The notes under the pieces: model-generated
Database searches by the model: none
What the model was told of the DNA's origin: nothing
Seen by the model: only the letters and a program-made list of their open reading frames with translations
Translations under genes and position numbers: made by a program
Shown: positions 1 through 5,251 of the stretch, piece after piece
Position numbering within the stretch: position 1 is the stretch's first letter
Layout of the letters: each line of letters starts with the position of its first letter
Origin: a bacterium
GTDB taxonomy: Bacteria; Desulfobacterota; UBA8473
Length of the DNA: 5,251 nt
Direction of reading: 5' to 3'
Assembly: GCA_009773075.1 (NCBI GenBank)
Contig: WOUX01000154.1
Coordinates: 1-5,251 of the forward strand

Positions 1-465
1 AAAATCTACGGCATGAGTGAAGATGTACCTCCTGAACGGGGTTGTCATGGTTCTCATATTACTGTACGTGATTGTTGAAAGCTTGTTCTTTTCGATTTGA
101 GATAACAGAGCAGTCGTCTGAGGACTGGCTAGCCCTATGATGGCCAGTATTCTATCCTTAAAGACCAATTTCTTGAATGCAGCAACAGCCATTGGTATCG
201 AATACCTGTCATCTTCAACGATAACATCCACCTTCCTCCCATTGATTCCACCTTTATCATTTATATACTTGAAGTAATTCCTAACCCCAATAGCATAGGG
301 CATAAGATTGTCAGCAACTGGTCCTGTCATGTCCATTATTATTCCTATCTTGATGGTATCGTCAGTAACGCCCCTGACCTCTTTTGCCTGGCTGCTAAAA
401 TTACTGATAAACAAGATACTTACTAATAACATAACTACCAAAATCAACTTCATACCCATCTTCAT
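1..465 (-). CDS. Branched-chain amino-acid-type ABC transporter substrate-binding protein, N-terminal part (runs off left edge)
   Basis: This is the periplasmic solute receptor of a LivJ/LivK-type (Peripla_BP_6) ABC importer; 155 residues are present and the C-terminal part lies beyond base 1. Residues 1-27 look like a Sec signal peptide: a short basic start (MKMGMK), a hydrophobic core at about 7-20, then SSQA with likely cleavage after Ala27. There is no lipobox cysteine, so it should be a soluble periplasmic protein. The mature start VTDDTIKIGIIMDMTGP, followed by YFKYINDKGGINGRKV and AIIGLASPQTTA, is the usual first lobe of this family. ATG at 465 is chosen because AAGGAG lies 7 bases upstream; internal ATGs at 459 and 453 are less well placed. 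The family binds leucine-type amino acids, amides, urea or aromatic acids, and the ligand cannot be told from this lobe. The gene has its own leader region, so it probably starts a separate transcription unit. Confidence 0.9.
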   Translation of the reverse strand, partial: MKMGMKLILVVMLLVSILFISNFSSQAKEVRGVTDDTIKIGIIMDMTGPVADNLMPYAIGVRNYFKYINDKGGINGRKVDVIVEDDRYSIPMAVAAFKKLVFKDRILAIIGLASPQTTALLSQIEKNKLSTITYSNMRTMTTPFRRYIFTHAVDF

Positions 466-472
466 CTTCAAT

Positions 473-478
473 CTCCTT
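473..478 (-). promoter_or_regulatory. Ribosome binding site of the transporter binding-protein gene
   Basis: AAGGAG on the minus strand stands 7 bases before the ATG at 465. This spacing favours 465 over the in-frame ATGs at 459 and 453. Confidence 0.75.
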
Positions 479-480
479 TT

Positions 481-515
481 TGGTAAAATATTTAATTTTA
501 AGATACAATTTACCA
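481..515 (-). repeat. Inverted repeat in the leader of the transporter binding-protein gene (possible operator)
   Basis: TGGTAAA at 481-487 and TTTACCA at 509-515 form a perfect 7-base inverted repeat with a 21-base A+T-rich spacer. It lies between the putative -10 box (overlapping it by four bases) and the ribosome binding site. The position would suit a repressor-binding site for a ligand-controlled transporter gene, or a weak hairpin in the leader RNA. No regulator gene is visible in the window. Confidence 0.35.
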
Positions 516-539
516 TAACCTAAATTCCAAATAAATCAA
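512..539 (-). promoter_or_regulatory. Possible sigma70-type promoter of the transporter binding-protein gene
   Basis: On the minus strand TTGATT (534-539) and TATGGT (512-517) are separated by 16 bases in an A+T-rich leader. The pair is about 47 bases before the start codon. Each box departs from consensus, and in A+T-rich DNA such pairs occur by chance. An overlapping alternative starts with TTGGAA further downstream. This is a weak call from spacing and box similarity only. Confidence 0.3.
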
Positions 540-674
540 GAAAAAATATGTAAACGGAGACACACCGTATTTAAAAAGGCAATAGGGGATAACTGAATGG
601 CGTCTGAAAGAAGCTAAGGGGGGACTCTGTGGATACAGATACAGGTTCAAAGATATGCTTTTTCTTATTGTCTG

Positions 675-1964
675 TCAAAGAGAGTGGGCAACAAACAGCC
701 CCCTTGCCTCCCCTACCGTAAATATAGAGCCTGTTACACAGACCATGTCTTCTCTTTGAGCAAGAGAAATGGCAAGGGATACGGCCTCTTTGACATCACC
801 GACTATTTCAGCCTCTTTATGGTGTTTTTTAATCTCCTCATAGAGAACCTGGGGAGAGGCTGACCTATCCATCTTGGGTTCGGTAAGCACTATCTTATCC
901 GCCAAAGGAGCCAATTTTGAGATGATAGACCTGAAATCCTTGTCCATCATAATCCCTAATACCAGAAATAACCTGTTAAAGGAAAAAGTCCCATTGGATA
1001 TTGCATCCCTGAGGGTCTTTATCCCAGCAGGGTTATGGGCACAATCCAAAACAACCAGGGGGTCTTTCCTGACAACCTCCAGCCTTCCAGGCCAGTACGT
1101 GCTCTCCAATCCCTCATAAATAGCTTCCTGCTTGATTTCATAACCCTTTTCCTTCAGTACCTCAATAGCTCCCAAGGCAATAACGGCATTCGTAACCTGA
1201 TGTCTTCCCAATAGATTCAATCTTAAGTCTGAATACTTGTTCTTCATTCCATAGTAATCAACTCTCCCATCGGTCATCCTTCTTCCTTTAATATCCCTGC
1301 CGACTCTATAGAGAGCAGCCCCATCCTGCAGGCATCTTTCGTGAATGGAGGAAAGAACAGAGGGCTGGGTTATTGCAGTAATGACAATGCCACCCTTCTT
1401 AATAATCCCTGCCTTCTCGAAGGCAATCTCATGAATCGTTTTCCCAAGGTAATACTGATGATCCATAGATACATTGGTAATAATAGAAACCAGAGGGTCA
1501 ACCACGTTGGTAGAATCAAATCTGCCACCCATCCCCACTTCTAGAACAGCAAAATCAATACCCTGTTCCAGGAAGTACAACATCGCTATGGCTGTGGTAA
1601 ATTCAAAAAAGGTGATGTCACGGGCAAGATCAGTGCCCTCAATCTTCTGATAAATAAAGTCCGTCAGTTCAGCAACTCTGCTTTCAGATATCTCATGATT
1701 ATTTATCCTGATTCTTTCGGTAAAGTTCACTAAATGGGGAGAGGTATAAAGACCCACCTTGAACCCGGCTTTATCCAAAATAGAAGAAACCATAGCGGCA
1801 GCTGAACCCTTACCATTGGTTCCCCCCACATGAATACTCTTTAATCCTTTTTGGGGATTATCTAAGAGGTCTAACAGACGGGATATATTTGTAAGCCCAA
1901 GCTTTATCCCTGATGCCTGAAGGCTATAGAGGTATTCAACAGACTTGTTGTAGGTTTGAAACAT
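675..1964 (-). CDS. folC: Bifunctional folylpolyglutamate synthase / dihydrofolate synthase
   Basis: FolC is a cytoplasmic Mur-ligase-type enzyme that uses ATP to join glutamate to dihydropteroate, giving dihydrofolate, and then extends the polyglutamate tail of folates. The 429-residue length is normal. Motifs appear in the family order: P-loop GGTNGKGS at 47-54, TSPHL at 74-78, EVGMGGRFDSTN at 142-153, MDH at 167-169, EKAGIIK at 183-189 (Lys184 matches the lysine that is carbamylated in the family), GRHQVTNA at 253-260, WPGRLE at 291-296, DCAHNP at 307-312 and TGSIFTVGEAR at 411-421. All key residues are intact. ATG at 1964 is the only normal start: an in-frame TGA lies 18 bases upstream, with no ATG, GTG or TTG between. 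No convincing Shine-Dalgarno sequence precedes it. The gene follows the acyl-CoA dehydrogenase by 57 bases and may share its transcript. From sequence alone, bifunctional and FPGS-only members cannot be separated with certainty. Confidence 0.95.
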   Translation of the reverse strand: MFQTYNKSVEYLYSLQASGIKLGLTNISRLLDLLDNPQKGLKSIHVGGTNGKGSAAAMVSSILDKAGFKVGLYTSPHLVNFTERIRINNHEISESRVAELTDFIYQKIEGTDLARDITFFEFTTAIAMLYFLEQGIDFAVLEVGMGGRFDSTNVVDPLVSIITNVSMDHQYYLGKTIHEIAFEKAGIIKKGGIVITAITQPSVLSSIHERCLQDGAALYRVGRDIKGRRMTDGRVDYYGMKNKYSDLRLNLLGRHQVTNAVIALGAIEVLKEKGYEIKQEAIYEGLESTYWPGRLEVVRKDPLVVLDCAHNPAGIKTLRDAISNGTFSFNRLFLVLGIMMDKDFRSIISKLAPLADKIVLTEPKMDRSASPQVLYEEIKKHHKEAEIVGDVKEAVSLAISLAQREDMVCVTGSIFTVGEARGLFVAHSL

Positions 1965-2021
1965 ATCTATAAAAAGGATTCAAGGGTTCAAGTGTTTGTT
2001 TTGCAACGATTTTATAAGTAC

Positions 2022-3173
2022 CTAATTTTTAAACAACGACCTGGCAATAATCATCTTCTGAATATTGCTGGGGCCTTCGTAAATCTGGATACCCTTTGCG
2101 TCTCTCATCATTCTTTCAACAGGATGGTCCTTGGTATAACCATGACCACCGAGTATCTCAACGGCCTCTGTGGTTACTCTCATTGCAACCTTTGTTGCAA
2201 GGTACTTGGCCATAGAAGCAAATCTGGGTATCAGTTCAATCTCTCTCCCCTTATCAATCATACGAGCTGCTCTGTATACCATACCCCTGGCCGCCTCTAT
2301 CTGTGTAATCATATCGGCAAATTGGAACTGGATGCCCTGAAATTCGGTCAGGGGCTTCCCAAAGCAGATCCTCTCCTTTGCATAGTTCAAGGAATAATCA
2401 AAGGCACTCTGGGCTACCCCCACCGCCTCTACAGCCATAAGCACCCTGGCCTGATTGAATACCCCTACGACAATTTTAAAGCCCTGACCCTCAGGTCCCA
2501 AACGATTTTTCTCCGGGACAACAGCATCCTCAAATATGAGTTCTGTCATTGCAGTGCCCCTCTGTCCCATCTCATTCTCATGCTTGCCTATGGAAAATCC
2601 CGGTGTATCCTTCTCTACCATAAAGGCAGAAATACCACCATGCTTTTCTTCCGGGTTTGTTACAGCAAATAGAGAAAAGAAGTCGGCTACACCACCCAGA
2701 GATATAAAGCACTTGGTTCCATTCACCATATAATTATTTCCGTTTAATTTTGCCCTAGTTTTCATGGAAGCCGCATCTGAACCAGCCTCCGGCTCCGTTA
2801 CAGAAAGGCATCCCAGTTTCTTGTCACGGATTATCTGTGGAAAATACCAGTCTTTCTGCTCTTTGGTACCCCCCGCTTTCATAACCAGTATCCCACCTAT
2901 TGTTTGTACCATAAACATGGTAGATACTGAAAGGGATGCCCTCGCGATCTCTTCTGCCGCTATACATAAAGTGACAATACCGCTGCCTGAACCACCGTAC
3001 TCCTCAGGCGCTGCCATATTGAGAATTCCCTGCTCCCTAATGAGATCAACCATATCCCAGGGGAATTCATCAGTGGCATCAATCTCTGCTGAACGTGGTG
3101 CTATCCTCTCCCTGGCCATTTTTTTAACACTTTCCCTCAGCATATTCTGCTCTTCGGTAAATTCAAAACTCAT
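2022..3173 (-). CDS. Acyl-CoA dehydrogenase (FAD-dependent)
   Basis: This cytoplasmic flavoprotein introduces a trans alpha,beta double bond into an acyl-CoA and normally passes electrons to electron-transfer flavoprotein. The 383 residues match the usual size and three-domain build: N-terminal helical domain (about 1-118), beta domain with LSVTEPEAGSD at 123-133 and the FAD-binding NGTKCFISLGG at 151-161, then the C-terminal helical domain with FGKPL at 271-275, LGGHGYTKDHPVER at 341-354 and IYEGPSNIQ at 364-372. Glu366 aligns with the catalytic base of short- and medium-chain members. ATG at 3173 is chosen rather than the in-frame ATG at 3197, because AAGGAGG sits 6 bases ahead of 3173 and the protein then begins MSFEFTEEQ as is typical. 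The chain length or branching of the substrate cannot be read from the sequence. Lying behind a B12 acyl-CoA mutase, it may act on that enzyme's product. Confidence 0.95.
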   Translation of the reverse strand: MSFEFTEEQNMLRESVKKMARERIAPRSAEIDATDEFPWDMVDLIREQGILNMAAPEEYGGSGSGIVTLCIAAEEIARASLSVSTMFMVQTIGGILVMKAGGTKEQKDWYFPQIIRDKKLGCLSVTEPEAGSDAASMKTRAKLNGNNYMVNGTKCFISLGGVADFFSLFAVTNPEEKHGGISAFMVEKDTPGFSIGKHENEMGQRGTAMTELIFEDAVVPEKNRLGPEGQGFKIVVGVFNQARVLMAVEAVGVAQSAFDYSLNYAKERICFGKPLTEFQGIQFQFADMITQIEAARGMVYRAARMIDKGREIELIPRFASMAKYLATKVAMRVTTEAVEILGGHGYTKDHPVERMMRDAKGIQIYEGPSNIQKMIIARSLFKN

Positions 3174-3179
3174 CAAGAA

Positions 3180-3186
3180 CCTCCTT
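3180..3186 (-). promoter_or_regulatory. Ribosome binding site that fixes the acyl-CoA dehydrogenase start
   Basis: AAGGAGG on the minus strand is 6 bases from ATG at 3173. It lies inside the coding stretch that would exist if translation began at the upstream ATG (3197), which argues against that longer form. Confidence 0.85.
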
Positions 3187-3207
3187 GGAATATTCAATGT
3201 CTCGAAA

Positions 3208-3236
3208 TTTCTACAACCAAAAATTCAGAAACTCAA
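3208..3236 (-). promoter_or_regulatory. Possible sigma70-type promoter of the acyl-CoA dehydrogenase gene
   Basis: On the minus strand TTGAGT (3231-3236) and TAGAAA (3208-3213) are 17 bases apart, each matching four of six consensus bases. It lies between the inverted-repeat element and the dehydrogenase ribosome binding site, where a promoter would be expected if the 273-base gap separates two transcription units. The evidence is similarity and spacing only. Confidence 0.3.
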
Positions 3237-3250
3237 GTGTGAACTATTAA

Positions 3251-3394
3251 TTGTCGGTAGCTCTTTTATTTTGCTTGTTATACGTAAGACCCATTAAAAA
3301 TACATGTTACCCTATGAGGGAATAATAAGACAGGAACAACTCCCTGGTGACAAATTGTAGTTCATAAGAAGTAAAATAAAAGAGCTACCGACAA
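3251..3394. repeat. 144-bp element with 31-base terminal inverted repeats (MITE-like, or a long stem-loop)
   Basis: The left arm (3251-3281), starting TTGTCGGTAGCTC, and the right arm (3364-3394), ending GAGCTACCGACAA, are inverted copies. The outer 22 bases are identical, and 29 of 31 match overall (mismatches at 3273 and 3277 against their partners). The 82-base centre has no sizeable open frame; it holds a small hairpin, CCCT-ATG-AGGG. Small size, long terminal inverted repeats, no coding capacity and an intergenic site fit a miniature inverted-repeat transposable element. I see no clear target-site duplication at the borders, and only one copy is in the window, so mobility is unproven. 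In a minus-strand transcript the arms could pair into a long hairpin between the mutase and dehydrogenase genes, perhaps affecting RNA stability or read-through. Confidence 0.7.
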
Positions 3395-3446
3395 CCATGG
3401 AAAGGCATATTATTAAAATGAGTTTCCAAATTCTCTGAATTCTATA

Positions 3447-3977
3447 TTAATACGGAGACTTCACTATATCAAAGGGATCATAAGTCAATCCATAGGCTGC
3501 TCGTATAGTCCCTTGAATCTCCCCCACGGTGGCGTATGCCTTTAATGCTTCAATTATGGAGGGGATAAGATTTTCTCCCTCCCCCATCTGAGCCTTTTCT
3601 CTCAAGCGCTTTATCGTCTCTTTTACCTTTTTCCGGTCACGGGTATCTTTAAGACTTTTAACATTGGCTATCTGTTCCCTCTCTGTTTCAGGCGGTATTC
3701 TATGTACCCCCCCGGGGGTCTTATCCTCAGGAGCGGTTATAAAGGCGTTTACACCTACTATAACCCGCTCCTTATTCTCTATCTCCTTCTGTAGTTGGAG
3801 GGCAGCCTGGTCTATCTTTTGGTCTACCCACTCCTTCTTCATAGCCTCTGCCATTCCACCCATCTCATCTATTTCCTTGATTATTTTTACAGCCTCTCCC
3901 TCAAGTTTATTTGTGAGGTTTTCTATGAAATACGACCCGCCCAAAGGATCTGCGGTATTTGCAACTCCGGTTTCGTA
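3447..3977 (-). pseudogene. Acyl-CoA mutase large subunit, C-terminal part (separated by frameshift)
   Basis: This is the downstream part of the mutase large subunit in a different frame from its N-terminal part. It resumes at TAC 3977 with YETGVANTADPLGGSYF, a conserved stretch of methylmalonyl-CoA mutase large subunits, and continues with IKEIDEMGGM, VIVGVNAF, GENLIPSIIEALKAYATVGEI and a normal end at TAA (3447-3449). The only start in this frame near the beginning is a TTG at 3944, inside the conserved DPLGGSY motif. It has no good ribosome binding site, so this is not an independent gene. No B12-binding domain follows, as expected because that domain is a separate protein encoded upstream. 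With the N-terminal part and about 13 missing residues, the intact protein would be near 560 residues, the usual large-subunit length. Apart from the frame loss this part looks unspoiled, which suggests a recent lesion or a sequence error. Confidence 0.85.
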
Positions 3978-5101
3978 CGAGATTCTTCGGAAGGAAGGGC
4001 TATGGGTTCATCATAAGAACAACAGTGGAGAGATTGCACTCCGCCCAGCACACCAGCCAGGGCTTCTATAGAAATCCGAATAATGTTGTTCAGAGGCTGC
4101 TGCGGTACCAGCGAAGACCCCGCAGTATGAATTCCAAACCTAAACTTCCAGGAATCGGGCTTCTTTGCATCAAATCTTTCTCTCATAATCTTTGCCCATA
4201 AACTCCTGGCTGCCCTTAGCTTGGCTATCTCCTCAAAAAAATCCATACCTGACGAGAAATAGAAGGATATCCTATTTGCAAAATCGTCAACATTCAACCC
4301 GCGTTCCACAGCTTTTCTAATATATTCCATTGCGATCCCAAATCCAAAGGCAATCTCCTCGGGCGCATTGATGCCGGTCTCTCTCATGTCATATGCATTC
4401 ACGGAATTGGTATTCCAAAGGGGCATGTATTTGGTACAGAACTCTATTATGTCCACTGCCAATTTCACACTGAGATCAATGGGATTGCTCGGTTTACCAT
4501 AACAATATCGCGAATGCAAAGGATCATTTGCGATAGTCCCTCTTAACTTTGCTATATCTATCCCTCTATTCTCTGCCACTGCTAAGTACTGAGAAAATAT
4601 GACGGGGGCAAGGGACGAGGCACAGAGAAGGGCTACACTAACCTTATCAAGGGCTATACCGTCCAAGACTCCTTCCATATCCTTCAATGATGTGAGGTTT
4701 ACCCCGGACAGCCCAACTTCTCCTTCAGCCATAGGGTGGTCTGCATCTATCCCCCAGACGGTTGGAAGATCTCGAAAGATGCTGAAACCGCTAACCCCCT
4801 GACTCGCCAAAAACTTAAGCCTTTTGTTGGTATCGGCTGCCCTGGCATATCCACTACCCTCTCGCATAGTCCAGTATCTGCCCCTATACATATTCGAATG
4901 GATACCCCTGGTAAAGGGATAGTCTCCTGCATTGGCTACATCTCTCTCGTAGTCAATTCCTTCTAAATCAGCAGGGGTATAAATATCTTTAATAGGAAAT
5001 CCTGACCATGTAGTCAACCTTTTTGGTTTCTCGAAATATGCCTTCATCAAACCATCTGTCTTTCTATCCTCTCTTTTTTCAGTCTTTACCGAATCACCCA
5101 C
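3923..5101 (-). pseudogene. Cobalamin-dependent acyl-CoA mutase large subunit, N-terminal part (methylmalonyl-CoA mutase family), frameshifted
   Basis: This is the TIM-barrel catalytic part of a B12-dependent acyl-CoA mutase, which rearranges acyl-CoA carbon skeletons by radical chemistry. Family features are clear: IYTPADLEGIDYERD at 40-54, YPFTRGI at 61-67, MYRGRYWTMR at 71-80, DLPTVWGIDADHPMAEGEVG at 111-130, LRGTIAND at 186-193, FFEEIAKLRAAR at 288-299, LWAKIMRERF at 301-310, QQPLNNI at 334-340 and GGVQSLH at 353-359. CoA-contact equivalents Arg75, Thr78 and Arg80 are kept. Compared with Propionibacterium methylmalonyl-CoA mutase, Tyr89 is Gly82, Gln197 is Ala191, Arg207 is Tyr201 and His244 is Asp238, so the substrate is probably not methylmalonyl-CoA. 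Homology stops after Glu373; the last 19 residues to the stop at 3923 are frameshifted. The GTG start at 5101 has GGAGG 6 bases upstream and lies 19 bases behind the small-subunit stop, so the two were made as an operon. Confidence 0.88.
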
Positions 5102-5106
5102 TTTTT

Positions 5107-5112
5107 ACCTCC
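5107..5112 (-). promoter_or_regulatory. Ribosome binding site of the mutase large subunit
   Basis: GGAGGT on the minus strand sits in the 19-base gap after the small-subunit stop, with GGAGG 6 bases ahead of the GTG at 5101. It supports GTG as the true start. Confidence 0.8.
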
Positions 5113-5120
5113 AGGTCAAC

Positions 5121-5251
5121 TTATTGTATCATAAAATCAACGATATCATCCAGGGAGCTCCCGGATCCAAATACCTCTCGTACACCCATCTTCTTCAAGT
5201 CAGAGACATCTTCAAGAGGTATACACCCTCCTACAACGACTGTCAAGTCAT
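5121..5251 (-). CDS. Acyl-CoA mutase small subunit, B12-binding domain, C-terminal end (runs off right edge)
   Basis: Only the last 42 residues, ending at TAA (5121-5123), are present. The pattern DLTVVVGGCIPLEDV, then LKKMGVREVFGSGSSLDDIVDF, matches the end of the cobalamin-binding flavodoxin-like domain of methylmalonyl-CoA mutase-type enzymes, where the family usually reads VVVGG-IP, L...GV..VFGPGT. In this domain a histidine in a DXHXXG motif coordinates cobalt, but that motif would lie outside the window and cannot be checked. The usual GPGT loop reads GSGS here, a modest departure. The gene directly precedes the large subunit with a 19-base gap, the arrangement of two-subunit mutases. 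The sequence is short, but the motif order and the neighbour make the identification good. Confidence 0.82.
   Translation of the reverse strand, partial: DLTVVVGGCIPLEDVSDLKKMGVREVFGSGSSLDDIVDFMIQ

Noticed and set aside
308..523. Plus-strand open frame of 71 codons with a hydrophobic translation
   Set aside because: It is the complement of the signal peptide and leader of the transporter binding protein; its apparent hydrophobicity comes from A+T-rich reverse sequence.
541..580. Possible intrinsic terminator of folC (ACGG at 554-557, CCGT at 565-568, T-run beyond on the minus strand)
   Set aside because: The stem is only 4 base pairs with mismatches just outside, and the T-run begins several bases away from it, so it is too weak to annotate.
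1956..2672. Plus-strand open frame of 238 codons, with others at 2536-2733 and 2764-3297
   Set aside because: They lie opposite the well-supported acyl-CoA dehydrogenase, have no recognisable domain, and their composition (many Cys, His, Ser) is typical of an antisense shadow.
3174..3197. Longer acyl-CoA dehydrogenase starting at ATG 3197
   Set aside because: The extra 8 residues (MNIPRRFL) are encoded by the strong ribosome binding site of the 3173 start and are not typical of the family.
3447..3944. A stand-alone 165-residue gene starting at TTG 3944
   Set aside because: The TTG is the Leu of the conserved DPLGGSY motif, homology continues upstream in the same frame to 3977, and no ribosome binding site is present. 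It is the tail of the broken mutase gene.
3664..4201. Plus-strand open frames (3664-4071, 3795-4016, 3959-4201) across the mutase break
   Set aside because: They are antisense to conserved mutase sequence on both sides of the frameshift and show no family signal.

Overview
The window is 5,251 bases of bacterial chromosome of moderate to low G+C content, and every gene I can support lies on the minus strand. Reading in the direction of transcription (from high to low coordinates), the order is: the end of a small B12-binding acyl-CoA mutase subunit, the matching large catalytic subunit (broken by a frameshift), an acyl-CoA dehydrogenase, a bifunctional folate enzyme FolC, and the start of a branched-chain amino-acid-type ABC transporter binding protein. 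A mutase split into small and large subunits, an acyl-CoA dehydrogenase and a LivJ/K-type binding protein in one stretch suit a Gram-negative, probably anaerobic, fatty-acid or hydrocarbon-degrading bacterium, for example a Thermodesulfobacteriota/'Deltaproteobacteria'-like organism. That placement is an inference; there is no rRNA or other marker here.

Region 3447-5251 is a cobalamin-dependent acyl-CoA mutase locus. The small subunit ends at 5121. The large subunit begins with GTG 19 bases later, behind a strong GGAGG site. Its CoA-contacting residues resemble methylmalonyl-CoA mutase, but several residues that define the acyl pocket differ (equivalents of Tyr89, Gln197, Arg207 and His244 in the Propionibacterium enzyme). 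I doubt that methylmalonyl-CoA is the substrate. Near 3978-3985 the reading frame breaks, and about 34 bases of conserved coding sequence appear to be missing, so the gene as given cannot make a full protein.

Region 3174-3446 is intergenic. It holds a 144-bp element bounded by 31-base inverted repeats (3251-3394), which resembles a MITE or a long stem-loop, nested inside a second weaker inverted repeat. A possible promoter for the dehydrogenase lies at 3208-3236.

Region 675-3173 holds the acyl-CoA dehydrogenase (383 residues from its real start at 3173) and folC, 57 bases apart and possibly co-transcribed. Region 466-674 has a possible promoter and an inverted repeat in front of the transporter binding-protein gene, which runs off the left edge. 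A mutase followed by an acyl-CoA dehydrogenase suggests carbon-skeleton rearrangement of a branched or substituted acyl-CoA and then alpha,beta-oxidation; folC is probably just a housekeeping neighbour.
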